A stretch of DNA of 51,877 nucleotides from Balneolaceae bacterium UBA7797 (GTDB lineage: Bacteria > Bacteroidota > Rhodothermia > Balneolales > Balneolaceae): assembly GCA_002480645.1 (NCBI GenBank), contig DLCN01000012.1, forward strand, positions 1-51,877. Reading direction: 5' to 3'. Of this stretch, positions 8,040-17,052 are shown one piece after another. Under the pieces are notes generated by a model. That model had not been told where the DNA came from. It did not search any database and saw nothing but the letters and a program-made list of their open reading frames with translations. Both the position numbers and the translations under genes were made by a program. Numbering within the stretch: the first letter of the stretch is position 1; each line of letters begins with the position of its first letter.

Positions 8040-10580
8040 TCATACCTTAAGGCAAATCACTGTGGTGTCATCTGCCAATTGATAGTTACTGAATTTTTGC
8101 ACCCTTCTTTTGATCTCTTGTGCAATTTCACTGGCAGTAAGATTTTCCGCATTTAAACTTTCGATCAGTTTAGGCACATTATCAAAACCAAATCGTTCGC
8201 CTTGTTCGTTCACCGCCTCCGGCAAACCATCTGAATACATCAAGAATACATCTCCTTTCTCCAACTCAAATTCATGTGCCCGGTAATGCACTTCTTCTTT
8301 TACCCCCAAAGGAAACCGTGGTTCTGGAGTATTTACAAATTCAGCTTTTCCTTGTCTTAAAATAACAGGTTTGCAATGTCCTGCATTGGCTACACTTAGT
8401 TTTTGGGAGTTAAGATCGTATCTCGCCACCAAACACGTAATGAATGTTCGTTTGTCGGTGCGGGTAAATATTGGTTCAGAAACACCTGATAAAATTTGCG
8501 CCGGAGTTTCCGTCTTCATTTTAGACAGAAGCAAACCACTGGTAAAGATCGCTGGCATGGCAGCCCTCATCGCCTTCCCTGAAACATCGACAACAGCCAT
8601 TGTGAGGGCCTTCGGTTTCCCTTCTTCGTCTTTAGAAAGCACATAGTCAAAATAATCACCGCCCACTTCGAACGAGGGTAAAAAGAATCCGTACACATCA
8701 AATCCATCTCCCGTTGGGGGCTGAAGTGGCATCAACTTATACTGACTTTCCCTTGCTATCTCAATTTCACGCTCAACCCGTAAATGCTGTGCCATTCGTT
8801 CCTGATATTCCGGTATATAATCTCCGATCTCTGAGAGCGCGAAACCATATCGGTACACGATAAAACCAAATAATGGTATGCTAAACAGCATAGATACTTC
8901 TACCCACCACATAGTTGCCATTTCAAAGTTCTGAGACCCTGCATAAGGCATGATCATGATCACCGCAGAAAAGGTAAACCATGCGACGGCAACCGTTACA
9001 ATTCCCCAGTACCGGTATGTCATCACTAAGATCATAGCCAGGAAACTATATACTGAAAGATCTTCCCAAACTGTAAGCGGAGTGGAAACGAGTCTGCCAA
9101 CTATGGTGATCAAAAATGCCGATATAACCAATGCGATAATTAGAGCTAGATAATTTTTTTTGATCCAGTGGTGTGAAAATCCATACACAAACCCGACCTG
9201 CCCCAAAACTATTAATGAAGTAGTGCCAAACAGGGTAAGATTGATGCTGATCAGTTTAAAACGGTTACTTGCTTCCGTAAAACCAAATTGACTGTCGTAT
9301 TGAAGGAAAAAAGTGTCATGGAGGTAAAGTCCCAGAGCGAAGATACCAAGCAGAACCCCACCAATAAAAAAACCATGGATCAAAGACGCGCCGGCTTCTT
9401 TAACTAAGAATTTTCGTTGCCAGAATGCATCAACTATTTCTACTTCCCCCATTTTCTGATTTCGGGCAAATGCTTCCCAGCTTATGTAGGCCAGGGCTCC
9501 GTACAGTGCAAAACCGATCCCGGAAAGCAAGCTATTTATGGTGATGATAAATTTACCGCCGGGCTCTAACAGTGGGCCGAATACATCAAAATAAAAGAGA
9601 ATACGCCATCCAAAAAAGGCAACAAATATCCCGAAGAATACCACAAGTGCCCTTCTCCATTCTACCTTACCCCGAAAAACATTAATGATACCTACTGTAA
9701 GGATAAGTATAGCCAGTAAAATGGCCAACACGATCATAGTGTAGGCAAAAACACCAAAACTATCTGCATCAAAATGACCAAGATCTTCGTTTTCAAGTAT
9801 GTTTCTGGCACTGAATGATTTTATCTGATATCCGAATTTAGTGCTGAATCCACCTGCGTTTTCAAATTCACGGATCTCTGGCAACAATGAAATTGATAAC
9901 ACTTCCGGACCCGTTCCTTCCGAACTTTGTTTTCTAATCCATTTAAATTCCACTGAACCCTCATCATCCGAAGGTTCAACATAAAAGCTTTGAGACTGAC
10001 TCAAGCCTTCATCTGCATAGAAAACAGAATCGGGTATTTCAGAACCTTGCAGCGAATAATTATTCAGATCATATCCCAGTACATCACCGACAATCGTTTT
10101 GGCCACCTGATCTATTGACTCTCCCTGAACAAAAGTCGGATTTGGCCGGTCCGGGTTGGACCGGATCCGGATAACTTTACCATCATTTGAAGTTCTGATC
10201 GCTAATTTTCCGGACATATTAAAGGCCATATCTGCACTCATCACCATTCCATTCAGTGATGAAGGATCCGCAATCACAGTATTCCAGCTTTGGATATGCA
10301 CTCCGTTCTCATTCATCATCCGGGGAGTAACTTTATGGCCCGAACTATCCTGTATCGTTTTTAAATACCCCAGATGCTGCTCAAATACAGAAGTAGAAGC
10401 AAGGCTGTCCATCGAAAAACCCAGAGTTCCCGATAATGAACTCAACTGCTCACTGAGTGTCGCGCGATCTGATCGTATAGCCCCGGCTGAGTTCACATCA
10501 ATAAAGCTGCGTAACATCCAGAAGGTAATGGCTCCGGTTAAACCGACAATAAATAATATGTACGACTTTTTATTGATCAA
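8040..10580 (-). CDS. Membrane SpoIIE/RsbU-type PP2C serine phosphatase
   Basis: An 846-residue protein. It has an N-terminal membrane helix (about 6-23), an extracytoplasmic region to about residue 275, about eight further membrane helices (about 278-590) and a C-terminal SpoIIE-like PP2C domain (about 610-846). Metal-binding motifs are present: VGGDYFDY (639-646), VDVSGKAMRAAMPA (about 664-677), NAGH (about 732-735), YSDGLPEAVN (from 782) and DDTTV near the end. Such phosphatases usually dephosphorylate an anti-anti-sigma factor, but no STAS or anti-sigma gene is in the window. The start is TTG at 10580: a stop lies six codons upstream, and the first in-frame ATG (codon 22) would remove the first membrane helix. 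It is divergent from the beta-lactamase-fold gene. The sensed signal is unknown. Confidence 0.9.
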   Translation of the reverse strand: MINKKSYILFIVGLTGAITFWMLRSFIDVNSAGAIRSDRATLSEQLSSLSGTLGFSMDSLASTSVFEQHLGYLKTIQDSSGHKVTPRMMNENGVHIQSWNTVIADPSSLNGMVMSADMAFNMSGKLAIRTSNDGKVIRIRSNPDRPNPTFVQGESIDQVAKTIVGDVLGYDLNNYSLQGSEIPDSVFYADEGLSQSQSFYVEPSDDEGSVEFKWIRKQSSEGTGPEVLSISLLPEIREFENAGGFSTKFGYQIKSFSARNILENEDLGHFDADSFGVFAYTMIVLAILLAILILTVGIINVFRGKVEWRRALVVFFGIFVAFFGWRILFYFDVFGPLLEPGGKFIITINSLLSGIGFALYGALAYISWEAFARNQKMGEVEIVDAFWQRKFLVKEAGASLIHGFFIGGVLLGIFALGLYLHDTFFLQYDSQFGFTEASNRFKLISINLTLFGTTSLIVLGQVGFVYGFSHHWIKKNYLALIIALVISAFLITIVGRLVSTPLTVWEDLSVYSFLAMILVMTYRYWGIVTVAVAWFTFSAVIMIMPYAGSQNFEMATMWWVEVSMLFSIPLFGFIVYRYGFALSEIGDYIPEYQERMAQHLRVEREIEIARESQYKLMPLQPPTGDGFDVYGFFLPSFEVGGDYFDYVLSKDEEGKPKALTMAVVDVSGKAMRAAMPAIFTSGLLLSKMKTETPAQILSGVSEPIFTRTDKRTFITCLVARYDLNSQKLSVANAGHCKPVILRQGKAEFVNTPEPRFPLGVKEEVHYRAHEFELEKGDVFLMYSDGLPEAVNEQGERFGFDNVPKLIESLNAENLTASEIAQEIKRRVQKFSNYQLADDTTVICLKV

Positions 10581-10739
10581 TTCTTTGAGGTTACCCTAAA
10601 TAAATATTAGCACTAAGCTACGCAGAATCCCACAGATTGTTTCTCATTTAATGAGATTTAAAAATATTTTCTTTGAAGCAAACTATGTGCTTTTTATTCT
10701 TCTGCGGTCAAAAAAACCAGAAGTAATCAGAGTATCATC

Positions 10740-11744
10740 ATTAATAATAGAAATCCAAAACAATTCATTGTTTTTCTGTTGATCGTAATATCAGGCATTT
10801 TACCGATATCAGCTCAAGACTCCCTGTTACTGGATTCGATCAAAACAGATGCCCGGGATATTGGCTCTGTTCGCAGCCTGTTGATCGAACAAAATGATTC
10901 ATTACTTGCTGAATTCTATTTCAACGGTCGGGAACCAGACCTGCCATTTAATATTAAATCTGCATCAAAAAGTATAATCGGCCTTTTAGTTGGCATAGCT
11001 ATCAATGAAGGCTTCATTCCTTCTGTCGACGAACCCATATCCACCTATTTTCCAGAATATTTTGAACAATATCCCGATTCTGTAAAAGAATCCATCACCA
11101 TAAAAAACCTGCTTACCATGCAGGCCGGACTCAGATCAACAAGCTCTGGCAATTACGGAGCTTGGGTTCTAAGTGATAACTGGGTTGAATTCGCTTTAAA
11201 ACAAAATTTTGAGGAAGAGATCGGAGGAAGGATGGTGTACAGCACCGGATCTTCTCATCTGCTTAGCGTGATCATTACCAGGGCAAGCGGTTTATCCACT
11301 AAGAAATTTGCTGAATCCTATTTATTCAGGCCGTTAGGAATTCGGGTAGGTGGTTGGGAAAAAGACCCGCAGGGATATTATATGGGGGGTAATAATATCG
11401 CCCTTACACCTCAGGACCTGTTAAAGATCGGGCGTTTACTATTAAATGATGGTAAAGAGGATGACCGGCAGATCATCCCGAAAGATTGGATCACTGATTC
11501 CTTCAGATCTTATACCACCAGCAGATATAATCCTTATGGATATGGATACCAGTGGTGGAATCACACCGTGGCCGATACCCGGGTTTTCTTTGCCTGGGGA
11601 CATGGTGGCCAATATATCTTTATGATCCCCGAGTATGATGCGGTTGTTGTGATCACTTCGTCTGTTACCGCCGAAAGCAGACTCAGAACCTATAAAGAAC
11701 CGATATTCGATCTGCTTGAAAAAATCATCACATCGGCTCTTTAA
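10740..11744 (+). CDS. Exported serine hydrolase, beta-lactamase class C fold
   Basis: A serine hydrolase of the beta-lactamase/penicillin-binding-protein class C superfamily. Counting from TTG 10779, it shows the SxxK nucleophile motif SASK (S61, K64), a YST motif (Y154, in place of YxN) and an HGG motif (H275) in place of KTG. The members nearest this pattern are esterases or peptidases rather than antibiotic-resistance enzymes, and the substrate is unknown. Start choice is unclear. From TTG 10779 the leader (MIVISGILPISAQ) lacks a positive N-region. The frame stays open upstream to a TGA at 10674 and encodes a proper signal peptide (NRNPKQFIVFLLIV) but has no ATG, GTG or TTG. I give an ATT at 10740 as the possible start; TTG 10779 is the conventional choice. 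It converges on the carbonic anhydrase gene with a 10-nt gap. Confidence 0.75.
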   Translation: MNNRNPKQFIVFLLIVISGILPISAQDSLLLDSIKTDARDIGSVRSLLIEQNDSLLAEFYFNGREPDLPFNIKSASKSIIGLLVGIAINEGFIPSVDEPISTYFPEYFEQYPDSVKESITIKNLLTMQAGLRSTSSGNYGAWVLSDNWVEFALKQNFEEEIGGRMVYSTGSSHLLSVIITRASGLSTKKFAESYLFRPLGIRVGGWEKDPQGYYMGGNNIALTPQDLLKIGRLLLNDGKEDDRQIIPKDWITDSFRSYTTSRYNPYGYGYQWWNHTVADTRVFFAWGHGGQYIFMIPEYDAVVVITSSVTAESRLRTYKEPIFDLLEKIITSAL

Positions 11745-11754
11745 ACTTCGGTGA

Positions 11755-12528
11755 TTATTGAGTGGCAACCACCGGGGCCGATACTGTAACTACCCTATCA
11801 TTTAGCGGTTGTACTTCGCGGGTATTTCCCTCCGGGAACATAGTTTTATAGGCAGATAAGTCCGCTTCTGATACTTCCATTGGTCTTTTCATAACAATCC
11901 ACTGCACACTTTCTGTGAACGGGGGAGTGGTCAATGACCCGGCATACCGGTAGGATTCCAGACTTGCGGGGATCATATGATTTATATCTACATGCTTTAT
12001 TTTTCGGTAATCTTTTTCGGTAGCCGGCATATCTGAAAGGATCTGGCTGAGCTCGGAATCACTTTCTCCAACTTCGAACCATACTCCGATCACTAACAGG
12101 TCTTCCAGATCTTTGGCTCCATCTTTTTGATGAACAAAATGCACTTCCATCGGAAATTCTTCACCATTTAATTCGTGCTCGCTCATCGTATGCCAATGAA
12201 ACTGCAGTAAGTCATAGCGTTCTCCTTCATAATGGATATAAGCCGCTCCGTGTTCTACCTTAGCCTTAATTGCTGCAAATTCGCCCGGTGAGCCTGTGTT
12301 TATCACTTTCAGTTCCAGATCATGGGGATAATTGAATGTAATGTTACTGTGGTGGACCGACTGTGCTGATTCCGCGTCAATATTTATGGGACTTTGTCTC
12401 ATCATTTCGATGAACTCAAAGTCGGAAGCGTTGATAAACTGTGGTTTTATATGGGTAATCTGCTCATTGGTTCTCTCATTACACCCCATTACTACCGCCA
12501 GTAGTATTAATAGTACTGCTTGTTTCAT
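11755..12528 (-). CDS. Alpha-class carbonic anhydrase, lipoprotein
   Basis: A 257-residue alpha-carbonic anhydrase, which interconverts CO2 and bicarbonate using Zn. The three zinc ligands are visible as H111 and H113 in FHWH and H130 in EVHFVH. The active-site glutamate region SEHELNG and the substrate-pocket loop SLTTPP are also present. A lipoprotein signal, LAVVMGC (lipidated C16), predicts anchoring in the cell envelope facing the periplasm or surface. ATG 12528 is preferred to a TTG six codons upstream because it directly precedes the lipoprotein signal. It converges on the serine hydrolase gene. A periplasmic role in CO2/pH balance is inferred. Confidence 0.93.
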   Translation of the reverse strand: MKQAVLLILLAVVMGCNERTNEQITHIKPQFINASDFEFIEMMRQSPINIDAESAQSVHHSNITFNYPHDLELKVINTGSPGEFAAIKAKVEHGAAYIHYEGERYDLLQFHWHTMSEHELNGEEFPMEVHFVHQKDGAKDLEDLLVIGVWFEVGESDSELSQILSDMPATEKDYRKIKHVDINHMIPASLESYRYAGSLTTPPFTESVQWIVMKRPMEVSEADLSAYKTMFPEGNTREVQPLNDRVVTVSAPVVATQ

Positions 12529-12708
12529 TGTATTCTCTTGTATCAATTAAATATTAGGTAAAGGCCTCTCTTTTACATACGTCTCTCTTTGTGACCTGCT
12601 GATTATTTTATCGGCTATAAATTCTTATCTGATAAGTAATTGGCAGGTTTCTGTACTTTAATGGCAGTATTTGATTCACTAATTTTGAGCCAATCTAAAT
12701 CTGAGAGT

Positions 12709-14403
12709 ATGCGCCGACCAATTTTACCATTATTACTACCCGTTTTAATATTTCTGATCTATCCAAACTCTACAGGGTTTTCACAGAGTACAACTACCAA
12801 TGAGAGCAACACGTACCTGTCAACTCCAAGGAGAGCAGTACATTCCTTTGTACACTGGCAGCAACGTGGTCATCTGAATATGGATCGGGCCATTCTGCCC
12901 TTCCAGAACGCTGATGCCGACAAAGAGGAAAAGGTCGATTTAGCTGAGAACCTGTTAAAAGTACTGGATGCCCGGGGTCTGTTGGTCGTTTATGATCAAA
13001 TTCCAAATACGGCTGATTTCGCAGATAGTCTATCCGGTTTGAATCAATACATTCTTTTTGATGAATTACCAGAGGTATATTTGGTAAAAGACGGTGATAA
13101 CTGGGTGTTCTCTGAGGCTACCATTCAGCAAATTCCGGAATTGTATTCCGATACTTTCAACTCGATCGTAGAAGCCGTTCTTGACCAGCTACCTGAATGG
13201 ACCAAAGAAGACTGGTTCGGCATACAGGCATGGCAGTTCATAGCTGTATTTCTATGGCTGCTGATCGGCTTTCTATTCAAAAAAGTATTTGAATTTATTC
13301 TTGATAACTACATTCGCAGGATCACTCAGAAAACAAAATTCTCCTGGGATGATGACATCCTCGACAGCGTTCATCTACCCTCCGGCTACATCTTTCTGAT
13401 GATCTTCTTCCGCCTGACTTATACCAATTTACAATTATCCGTCACCGTCAATCATTATATGAGTATAGTGCTGGGTATTGCTATTTCGGCCTCTATTTTT
13501 TGGTTACTGTATAATCTGGCTGATGTCTTCGCAAAATATCTTCAGGTGATCACTGAAAAGACCGACAACAAACTCGACGATCAGCTGGTACCGCTCATCA
13601 GAAAAACATTGCGTGTATTCATTGTGGTAATGGGTGTGATCGTGATCCTTCAGAATAACGGATACAACGTGGCCTCACTTATTGCCGGACTTGGAATTGG
13701 TGGACTGGCCGTCGCATTGGCTGCAAAGGATACGCTGGCAAATTTCTTCGGCTCCGTTACTATTTTTGTAGATCGGCCATTCAGAATCGGGGATTGGGTA
13801 AAAGTAAATGGCGTAGAAGGAACCGTTGAGGAAGTAGGATTTCGATCAACCCGCATACGCACCTTCTATAATTCACTTATTTCGGTACCGAATTCCATTG
13901 TGGCCAACACTGATATTGATAATCTTGGACTACGAAAATATCGTCGGCTTAAAACGATATTGAATCTCACTTACTCCACTACTCCGGAACAGATGGAAGC
14001 ATTTGTTGAAGGGATTAAAGCGATCGTAAAAGCCAACAAACATTTCCGTCAGGATTTCTACGAAGTGCATTTCAATTCTTTCGGAGCTCATTCGCTCGAT
14101 GTGTTGGTGTATGTATTTTTTGAAGTTCCGGACTGGAGCACCGAGTTACAACAACGCCATAATTTCTTACTGGAAGTATTAAGACTTGCAGGCGAAGTAG
14201 GCGTTGAATTTGCCTTTCCTACTCAGACCTTACATGTGGATTCACTGTACAAAGATCAGCCGCGGGAGGTGGGAGAATCCCGAAGTGAAGAAGAACTGGC
14301 AAACGGAGTTTTTGAATTTGGTCCAAACGGAAGTAAAGCCAGGCCGGATGGAATAAGATTATACAAAGACGGTAAGGAAGTAGACTTTGGAGCGGGGAAA
14401 TAA
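12709..14403 (+). CDS. MscS-family mechanosensitive channel with periplasmic domain
   Basis: A 564-residue small-conductance mechanosensitive channel protein. It has a cleavable signal peptide (about 1-27, MRRPILPLLL), an extracytoplasmic domain of about 130 residues, three to four membrane helices between about 175 and 325, and the MscS pore helix around residues 326-350 (GLGIGGLAVALAAKDTLANF). The beta domain follows (DRPFRIGDWVKVNGVEGTVEEVGFRSTRIR) and then the alpha/beta vestibule. Such channels release solutes on hypo-osmotic shock. The start at ATG 12709 is chosen because the signal peptide begins there; the frame is open further upstream from TTG 12640 but that extension has no known features. 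It is a single gene, divergent from the carbonic anhydrase. Confidence 0.92.
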   Translation: MRRPILPLLLPVLIFLIYPNSTGFSQSTTTNESNTYLSTPRRAVHSFVHWQQRGHLNMDRAILPFQNADADKEEKVDLAENLLKVLDARGLLVVYDQIPNTADFADSLSGLNQYILFDELPEVYLVKDGDNWVFSEATIQQIPELYSDTFNSIVEAVLDQLPEWTKEDWFGIQAWQFIAVFLWLLIGFLFKKVFEFILDNYIRRITQKTKFSWDDDILDSVHLPSGYIFLMIFFRLTYTNLQLSVTVNHYMSIVLGIAISASIFWLLYNLADVFAKYLQVITEKTDNKLDDQLVPLIRKTLRVFIVVMGVIVILQNNGYNVASLIAGLGIGGLAVALAAKDTLANFFGSVTIFVDRPFRIGDWVKVNGVEGTVEEVGFRSTRIRTFYNSLISVPNSIVANTDIDNLGLRKYRRLKTILNLTYSTTPEQMEAFVEGIKAIVKANKHFRQDFYEVHFNSFGAHSLDVLVYVFFEVPDWSTELQQRHNFLLEVLRLAGEVGVEFAFPTQTLHVDSLYKDQPREVGESRSEEELANGVFEFGPNGSKARPDGIRLYKDGKEVDFGAGK

Positions 14404-14406
14404 TCC

Positions 14407-14808
14407 TCAGGCGGTTTCGCCCAATAGTTCGTTAACAGCACTTGCAAGCTTATTTTCAGAAATAGGCTTGGTAAGAAAATCAGAATTTGATACTTCCCGG
14501 GCTTTATTTATGGTGGAGATATCAGAATTCCCGGTAATGAAAATGATGGGTACTTCACTGAACTCTCTGATATGCCTGGCGGCTTCGATCCCGTTGATCT
14601 CCCCTTCGAGCATAATATCCATGATCACAACATCAGGGTTATACTTTTTCACAAGCTTAACTGCGGTTTCTCCGTCGCGAATCTCACCCACTGTCTTAAA
14701 AACCATTTCTTTCAGATAATTCTGGTATAGAACAGATAAGATCAGGTTGTCTTCAACAATGATCGCTTTTTTTGAAATTTTCCCCGCGAATGACTCAGTA
14801 GTATTCAT
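14407..14808 (-). CDS. Single-domain (CheY-like) response regulator
   Basis: A 133-residue stand-alone receiver domain. The canonical phosphorylation residues are all present: the acidic pair E19/D20 (IIVEDN), phospho-acceptor D64 (DVVIMDIMLEGE), the Thr of FITGN and the Lys of FLTKPIS. There is no output domain, so it probably acts by protein-protein contact or in a phosphorelay. The start at ATG 14808 (MNTTES) is favoured because an upstream reading would run into the terminator of the preceding gene. No histidine kinase gene is adjacent. It converges on the MscS gene with a 3-nt gap. Confidence 0.9.
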   Translation of the reverse strand: MNTTESFAGKISKKAIIVEDNLILSVLYQNYLKEMVFKTVGEIRDGETAVKLVKKYNPDVVIMDIMLEGEINGIEAARHIREFSEVPIIFITGNSDISTINKAREVSNSDFLTKPISENKLASAVNELLGETA

Positions 14809-14821
14809 AAGCTTAAAATAA

Positions 14822-14854
14822 AAAACCCGTAACACTTTGAATGTAACGGGTTTT
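14822..14854 (-). terminator. Intrinsic terminator after the bacilliredoxin gene
   Basis: AAAACCCGT and ACGGGTTTT form a 9-bp stem, extended after one mismatch by TACA, with a T-rich tract on the minus strand. It separates the bacilliredoxin gene from the response regulator gene, so the latter is probably transcribed separately or by read-through. Confidence 0.85.
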
Positions 14855-14884
14855 GAGGAAAATTAAACTTAGAATCTATTTAGG

Positions 14885-15334
14885 TTATTCGTCGCCTTCT
14901 TTCTTCCCATCAAACGCTTCAAATACCATTTTCAGATCACCTGCCACTTGCTCAGCGGTTCTTCCTTCAATACGATGGCGGGGAATCATTGCCTTGATCT
15001 CACCATCCACAAAATAGGCGAATGACGGAGATGAAGGAGGAAACTCACTGAAATAAGCTCTCGCATGCGCAGTGGCCTCTTTATCCTGTCCGGCAAATAC
15101 TGTTACCATATGATCAGGTTTTACTTCGGTATGTTGTAAGGCGATTCCCAATCCCGGCCGGGCATTACCTGCGGCACAACCACACACCGAATTGATCACC
15201 AATAACATTGTGCCATTATATTCTTTCATGGCACGATCTACATCTTCTGTAGTTTTTAATTCTTCTACACCAAATTGGGTTAATTCTTCCCTCATCCAGG
15301 AAGTATCAGGGCCCATTCCAAATCCAAATTGCAT
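14885..15334 (-). CDS. BrxA/BrxB-family bacilliredoxin (DUF1094/YphP-like)
   Basis: A 149-residue thioredoxin-fold protein with the signature C51-G-C53 active site (INSVCGCAAG) of the YphP/YqiW bacilliredoxins, which remove bacillithiol from S-bacillithiolated proteins. Length and flanking residues (NARPGLGIAL, SPSFAYFVDGE) match the family. Its presence suggests the host makes bacillithiol, but no bshA/B/C gene is in the window. It lies near the superoxide dismutase gene on the same strand, separated by a terminator, which fits an oxidative-stress neighbourhood without proving co-regulation. The C-terminal tail is Lys/Glu-rich. Confidence 0.9.
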   Translation of the reverse strand: MQFGFGMGPDTSWMREELTQFGVEELKTTEDVDRAMKEYNGTMLLVINSVCGCAAGNARPGLGIALQHTEVKPDHMVTVFAGQDKEATAHARAYFSEFPPSSPSFAYFVDGEIKAMIPRHRIEGRTAEQVAGDLKMVFEAFDGKKEGDE

Positions 15335-15418
15335 AGTTCTCTATTCGTTTTTTGTTATATAAGCCAAGATACGGCTCAGTTACGTGAAAATCATTTGGGA
15401 TAATGATCCCCCTTTTAA

Positions 15419-15453
15419 AAACAAAATGGCAGGAGTAATGCTCCTACCATTTC
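15419..15453 (-). terminator. Intrinsic terminator after sodA
   Basis: ATGG-AGGAG and CTCCT-CCAT form a 9-10-bp stem with one mismatch around TAATG. On the minus strand it is followed by TTTTGTTTTT, and it sits about 40 nt past the sodA stop. Confidence 0.85.
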
Positions 15454-15494
15454 AAATTAATCAGAATTAATGAGGTATTACCTCTAGTCTGCCT

Positions 15495-16100
15495 TTAAGC
15501 TTCCGAATAATATTCTGCTACTTTATCCCAGTTAACTACATTCCAAAATGCTGAGATGTAATCAGGTCGGCGGTTTTGATAGTGCAGATAATAAGCATGC
15601 TCCCACACATCCAGACCAAGAATCGGCGTTAGTCCATCCATGATCGGACTATTTTGATTAGCGGTAGAAGTCACCATTAGTTCGCCGTTACCATCAACCA
15701 CTAACCAACCCCATCCGGATCCGAATTGAGTTGCTGCAGCAGTTGAGAATGCATCTTTAAATGCCTCGAAGCTTCCGAATTTTTTGTTGATCGCTTCTGC
15801 AAGTTCTCCGGTCGGTTCGCCACCCCCGTTTGGAGATAATACTGTCCAGAATAATGAGTGATTGGCAAAACCACCACCATTATTGATCACGGCTTGTTGT
15901 TTATCCGCAGGAAGGGAATCGATATTAGATAACACTTCTTCGATCTCTTTGCCCTCCATATCAGTTCCTTCTAGGGCAGCATTTACTTTGTTCGTATATC
16001 CCTGATGGTGTTTAGTGTGATGAATTTCCATGGTACGGGCATCAAAATGTGGTTCCAGTGCGTCATAAGCATATGGTAATTCAGGTAGTGTATAAGCCAT
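15495..16100 (-). CDS. sodA: Superoxide dismutase, Mn-type (Fe/Mn family)
   Basis: A 201-residue Fe/Mn-family superoxide dismutase that converts superoxide to hydrogen peroxide and oxygen. Metal ligands are seen in the N-terminal EIHHTKHHQGY region, in GGGFANHSLFW and in the signature DVWEHAYY (Asp and His). The GGG before the second ligand and the Gln in TANQNSP are the pattern usual for Mn enzymes, so I favour Mn or cambialistic use. There is no signal peptide, so it is cytoplasmic. The start at ATG 16100 (MAYTLPELPY) matches the family; the frame is open upstream but that sequence is not SOD-like. It is a single gene with its own terminator. Confidence 0.95.
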   Translation of the reverse strand: MAYTLPELPYAYDALEPHFDARTMEIHHTKHHQGYTNKVNAALEGTDMEGKEIEEVLSNIDSLPADKQQAVINNGGGFANHSLFWTVLSPNGGGEPTGELAEAINKKFGSFEAFKDAFSTAAATQFGSGWGWLVVDGNGELMVTSTANQNSPIMDGLTPILGLDVWEHAYYLHYQNRRPDYISAFWNVVNWDKVAEYYSEA

Positions 16101-16334
16101 AATGTTCCTCTTTCCTTTAATAGTTTCATGGTTACCAAAGTAACTCTTAACAACTGAGCTACAATTATTTAACTGCTTTAAAATAAGCATTTGCAACCGG
16201 ATAATCGTTCCAATGCCGATTCAAAGAATTTATCTCAGCTATACTAAATACCTATGGAACAATGAATATGGATTAGAGTGTAAGGACCGAGTAATTAAAA
16301 ACAGAAACTGTTCATTGAATAAGTTCTGATCCGG

Positions 16335-17042
16335 CTATACGAAATGAATGGCCTTTGGTAATCCTTCAGAATCGTACTCTACTTCTTCCGGGATGGTTTT
16401 GATGCCTTCTACTTCTGATTTCTTAGCGTAATAGGCTAATACCATGGCATCAACAATATCATCTTCCTGCACTTCATTTCGTCGAAACTCTTCTTTTATA
16501 TCCCGGAAAAAATCATCGGCTACAGGTTCTTCGTCTTTAATGAGTTCTAAACGGTGACGAATTCCTTTTTTAAGATTTTTCTTCTGAAAGATCATTCCGC
16601 CATTCAACGTTTGAAAGAGCAATTCCGGGTGACTCTCAAACACCTTCTCTTTCACTCCTTCCTCAAGGCGCAGCAATTCATCTACCATCTTGATCTTGGG
16701 AGTGATATTCCAGGATTGTAATGATAGTTTCTTCCCGTTAAACTCAAAACTGGTCATATTTGCTTCTGCATATGTAGGTGCTTCAAGTGCAGGGCGAATG
16801 GGTGGGCTAAACACACTGGGCGCATATTCCGCACCTAATTTCTTTCTAAGAAGCGCATCACATTCCCGGGTATATTCTTCATCCTCTAGCCCGATTGGCA
16901 TATCAATAAAGATCCGGTCAAATTCTTTGAAAGCAGCCAATAATTCATCCCTGGTTCTCAATACCTGATATCGCTCGTTCCCTTCATCAAAAGTGATAAG
17001 CATCCATCCGGCTTTACAACCATCAATACCAGCTGTTTTCAT
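16335..17042 (-). CDS. DUF429 protein, predicted RNase H-like fold
   Basis: A 235-residue DUF429 protein. The family has a predicted RNase H-like/actin-like fold and no well-established function. Conserved acidic motifs are visible: the N-terminal AGIDGCKAGW (Asp near residue 7), IFIDMPIGL and a late DDIVDAMVLAYYA. Other typical pieces are RECDALLRKKLG, SVFSPPIRPAL and ESHPELLFQ. The gene starts 10 nt after aspS on the same strand, so the two are probably cotranscribed. Nuclease activity is a fold-based guess. Confidence 0.85.
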   Translation of the reverse strand: MKTAGIDGCKAGWMLITFDEGNERYQVLRTRDELLAAFKEFDRIFIDMPIGLEDEEYTRECDALLRKKLGAEYAPSVFSPPIRPALEAPTYAEANMTSFEFNGKKLSLQSWNITPKIKMVDELLRLEEGVKEKVFESHPELLFQTLNGGMIFQKKNLKKGIRHRLELIKDEEPVADDFFRDIKEEFRRNEVQEDDIVDAMVLAYYAKKSEVEGIKTIPEEVEYDSEGLPKAIHFV

Positions 17043-17052
17043 ACGATCAGTG

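Noticed and set aside
10740..11744. Beta-lactamase resistance gene
   Set aside because: Only the fold motifs SxxK, YST and HGG are seen. The HGG in place of KTG and the overall pattern fit class C-like esterases/peptidases, not a classical AmpC.
14885..15334. BrxA of a BREX phage-defence system
   Set aside because: The shared name is misleading. The CGC motif and length identify a bacilliredoxin, and no pglX, pglZ or brxC gene is present.
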